Part shown: one piece after another, positions 62,917-64,000 of the stretch
How the letters are laid out: every line of letters begins with the position of its first letter
How positions within the stretch are numbered: position 1 is the stretch's first letter
Assembly: GCF_028331445.1 (NCBI RefSeq)
Contig: NZ_JAQMHX010000008.1
Span: 124,001 to 188,000, forward strand
Direction of reading: 5' to 3'
Origin: Candidatus Phyllobacterium onerii
GTDB taxonomy: Bacteria > Pseudomonadota > Alphaproteobacteria > Rhizobiales > Rhizobiaceae
Length of the DNA: 64,000 nucleotides
The notes under the pieces: generated by a model
Seen by the model: the letters and a program-made list of their open reading frames with translations, nothing else
The model's database searches: none
What the model was told of the DNA's origin: nothing
Position numbers and translations under genes: made by a program

Positions 62917-63665
62917 TAGCGACTTAACTCCGTAACGAAATCGTAAAGATCGCCGCGATACCTTGTTTCGGTAAATTCCACGGGCTGGTCGTCGGCAAGG
63001 AAACAACGCCGTTCAATGATAAGCAGCGGTGCGCCGGCCGCACATTTCAAGAGCTCGCTGTCACGGACCGAAGCAGGCCGCGAACGTAACCGTTGTATGG
63101 CTCGCTGGGGCAACGCGTTGCGCTTTGCCAGTGCCTCGTACAGGGAATCGCCAACGAGTTCGGGTGATGGCAGAAACCTTGCCGGAACGACTGCAGTCTC
63201 GTAGGCGGCAGGCTCCCCGTCAGCAGTTCGTATCCGTTTCAAGCGAATGACGTCTGCATTCGGCGGTAAGGCGAGCGCCATCGCTTCCGCCGGAGATGGC
63301 CGGCTGATTTCCTTGGAAATCCAGATACATCCGGGTTCAAGCCCCCGTGCAACCATATCCTCGGAAAAGCTCGCGAGGGTCGAAAGCGATTTCTCGACGG
63401 GAACGCTCACTTCAGTCTTCGCGCCATGCCGCCGCCGCAGATGGCCATCCTGGATAAGAAGTTCCAGGGCCTTCCTGACGGTCACACGCGAAAGCGAAAG
63501 AGCCTCTGCCACGGCCCGCTCGCCTGGAAGAGTAGAGCCTCGTTTTATGCGATTGCTGATGATGAGGTCCTGCAGCGCCATCTTCAATTTCTTGTGCAGC
63601 GGAATTCCAGTTTCGAACGCATCGATTCGCGATCGGATCTCCGCTAACAGCTGCTGGCGTTCCAT
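62916..63665 (-). CDS. GntR-family repressor, HutC/UTRA subfamily
   Basis: A 249-residue regulator with an N-terminal winged helix (MALQDLIISNRIKRGSTLPGERAVAEALSLSRVTVRKALELLIQDGHLRRRHGAKTEV) and a UTRA sugar-sensing domain (KSLSTLASFSEDMVARGLEPGCIWI, RLKRIRTADGEPAAYETAVVPARFLP, FTETRYRGDLYDF). UTRA proteins of this sort respond to phosphorylated amino sugars. Probable repressor of the downstream NanE-NanK/sugar-ABC operon via the ACTGGTATTA sites, and of itself. ATG at 63665 follows GGAGAG. Confidence 0.9.
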   Translation of the reverse strand: MERQQLLAEIRSRIDAFETGIPLHKKLKMALQDLIISNRIKRGSTLPGERAVAEALSLSRVTVRKALELLIQDGHLRRRHGAKTEVSVPVEKSLSTLASFSEDMVARGLEPGCIWISKEISRPSPAEAMALALPPNADVIRLKRIRTADGEPAAYETAVVPARFLPSPELVGDSLYEALAKRNALPQRAIQRLRSRPASVRDSELLKCAAGAPLLIIERRCFLADDQPVEFTETRYRGDLYDFVTELSR

Positions 63666-64000
63666 GATCTCTCCTTGCCAGCGGTCTTTCCAAGGGCTGG
63701 ATTTTCACCCTCGCATTATTTTTTTGGAAATCCAACTGGTATTATCGTATGGGCAGTTCCGGAGATGAAGAGGGCGGAATAGTTGATTTTGCGTAGCAGG
63801 TTCTCATTTCTGCGGAGCTCTTATATGGAATAGTGCCATTTTCGCAGAGGGACATCCGATTCTTGCGCAAAAATCCTTGAATCCGGAACGGTTTTTGCTA
63901 CGCAGGATTGAAATTTAGGTGTGACCAGTTGTAACTGCGGGGGTTCAAACACAATCGAACGATCTATTGCAATTTCCTGCGGATCGACCTTTTGTGAAAT
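63666..64000. other. Intergenic region to the window end, 335 bp
   Basis: No gene is supported. It holds the AACTGGTATTA box (63734-63744), an A/T-rich stretch near 63716-63725 that may hold the repressor promoter, and TGCGTAGCA (63790-63798) with its reverse complement TGCTACGCA (63896-63904). Nothing else is recognised. Confidence 0.4.
63734..63744. promoter_or_regulatory. AACTGGTATTA box ahead of the repressor gene
   Basis: Identical over 11 bp to 62908-62918 and 69 bp upstream of the GntR/UTRA start, consistent with autoregulation. Only one half-site is seen here. Confidence 0.5.

Noticed and set aside
63247-63768. Plus-strand open frame over the GntR/UTRA gene
   Set aside because: Antisense to a clear winged-helix/UTRA protein; no ribosome site or motif.

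Overview
The window reads as a chromosomal (or large-replicon) segment of an alphaproteobacterium of the Hyphomicrobiales, probably near Phyllobacterium/Brucella/Ochrobactrum. The grounds are the moderate-high GC, dense operons with 4-nt ATGA overlaps, many binding-protein-dependent transporters and GntR regulators, a Brucella-type RND pair, and palindromic intergenic repeats with a CCCCTTGTGGGG core. The genus is inferred, not shown. I see no rRNA, tRNA, CRISPR array, transposase or integrase. The first gene is cut by the left edge.

Region 1 (1-17.8 kb) is a carboxylate-catabolism block. It holds three MmgE/PrpD-family proteins, a tripartite tricarboxylate transporter (binding protein, TctB, TctA), an atypical SDR, paired short chromate-transporter-type genes, a PdxA2-like dehydrogenase, three isopropylmalate/tartrate-dehydrogenase-like enzymes, a fluoroacetate-dehalogenase-like hydrolase, an AbrB-type membrane protein and a GntR/FCD regulator. 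Three promoter regions (about 941, 12171 and 17000) carry the same TTGTnnACAA box, so the block looks like one regulon. The substrate is unknown; this is the best candidate in the window for an undescribed pathway.

Region 2 (17.9-30.1 kb) has a ferric/polyamine-type ABC importer on the minus strand. Divergent from it is an operon of a second GntR/FCD regulator, a dipeptide-type ABC importer and two DapA-family lyases. The shared 224-bp control region has two CTGTnnACAG boxes, each over a TTGACA hexamer of one promoter.

Region 3 (30.1-34.8 kb) has a small cysteine-rich exported protein and an RND efflux pair.

Region 4 (34.8-56.7 kb) is an envelope/stress block. It includes a DUF4239 protein, a NarX-type histidine kinase, a sulfatase cassette (DUF202 protein, arylsulfatase, BASS transporter, formylglycine-generating enzyme, DUF1622 protein), a TPR protein with a DNA-binding-like N-terminus and an MltF-like lytic transglycosylase. 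A NarL-type response regulator heads an operon with a lipoprotein hydrolase and a membrane protein. Divergent from it are an osmolyte-binding protein, an L,D-transpeptidase, a lipoprotein, DUF3300 and DUF2950 proteins and an outer-membrane barrel, followed by a Ca2+/H+ antiporter. Two promoters here share an identical 13-bp motif, and a perfect 27-bp palindrome lies in a third.

Region 5 (56.8-64 kb) has 4-hydroxybenzoate hydroxylase downstream of a sugar ABC importer lacking its ATPase, a fused ManNAc-6-P epimerase/ManNAc kinase and a GntR/UTRA repressor. This suggests sialic acid or amino-sugar use. A 177-bp three-hairpin palindromic repeat lies between the binding-protein and permease genes.
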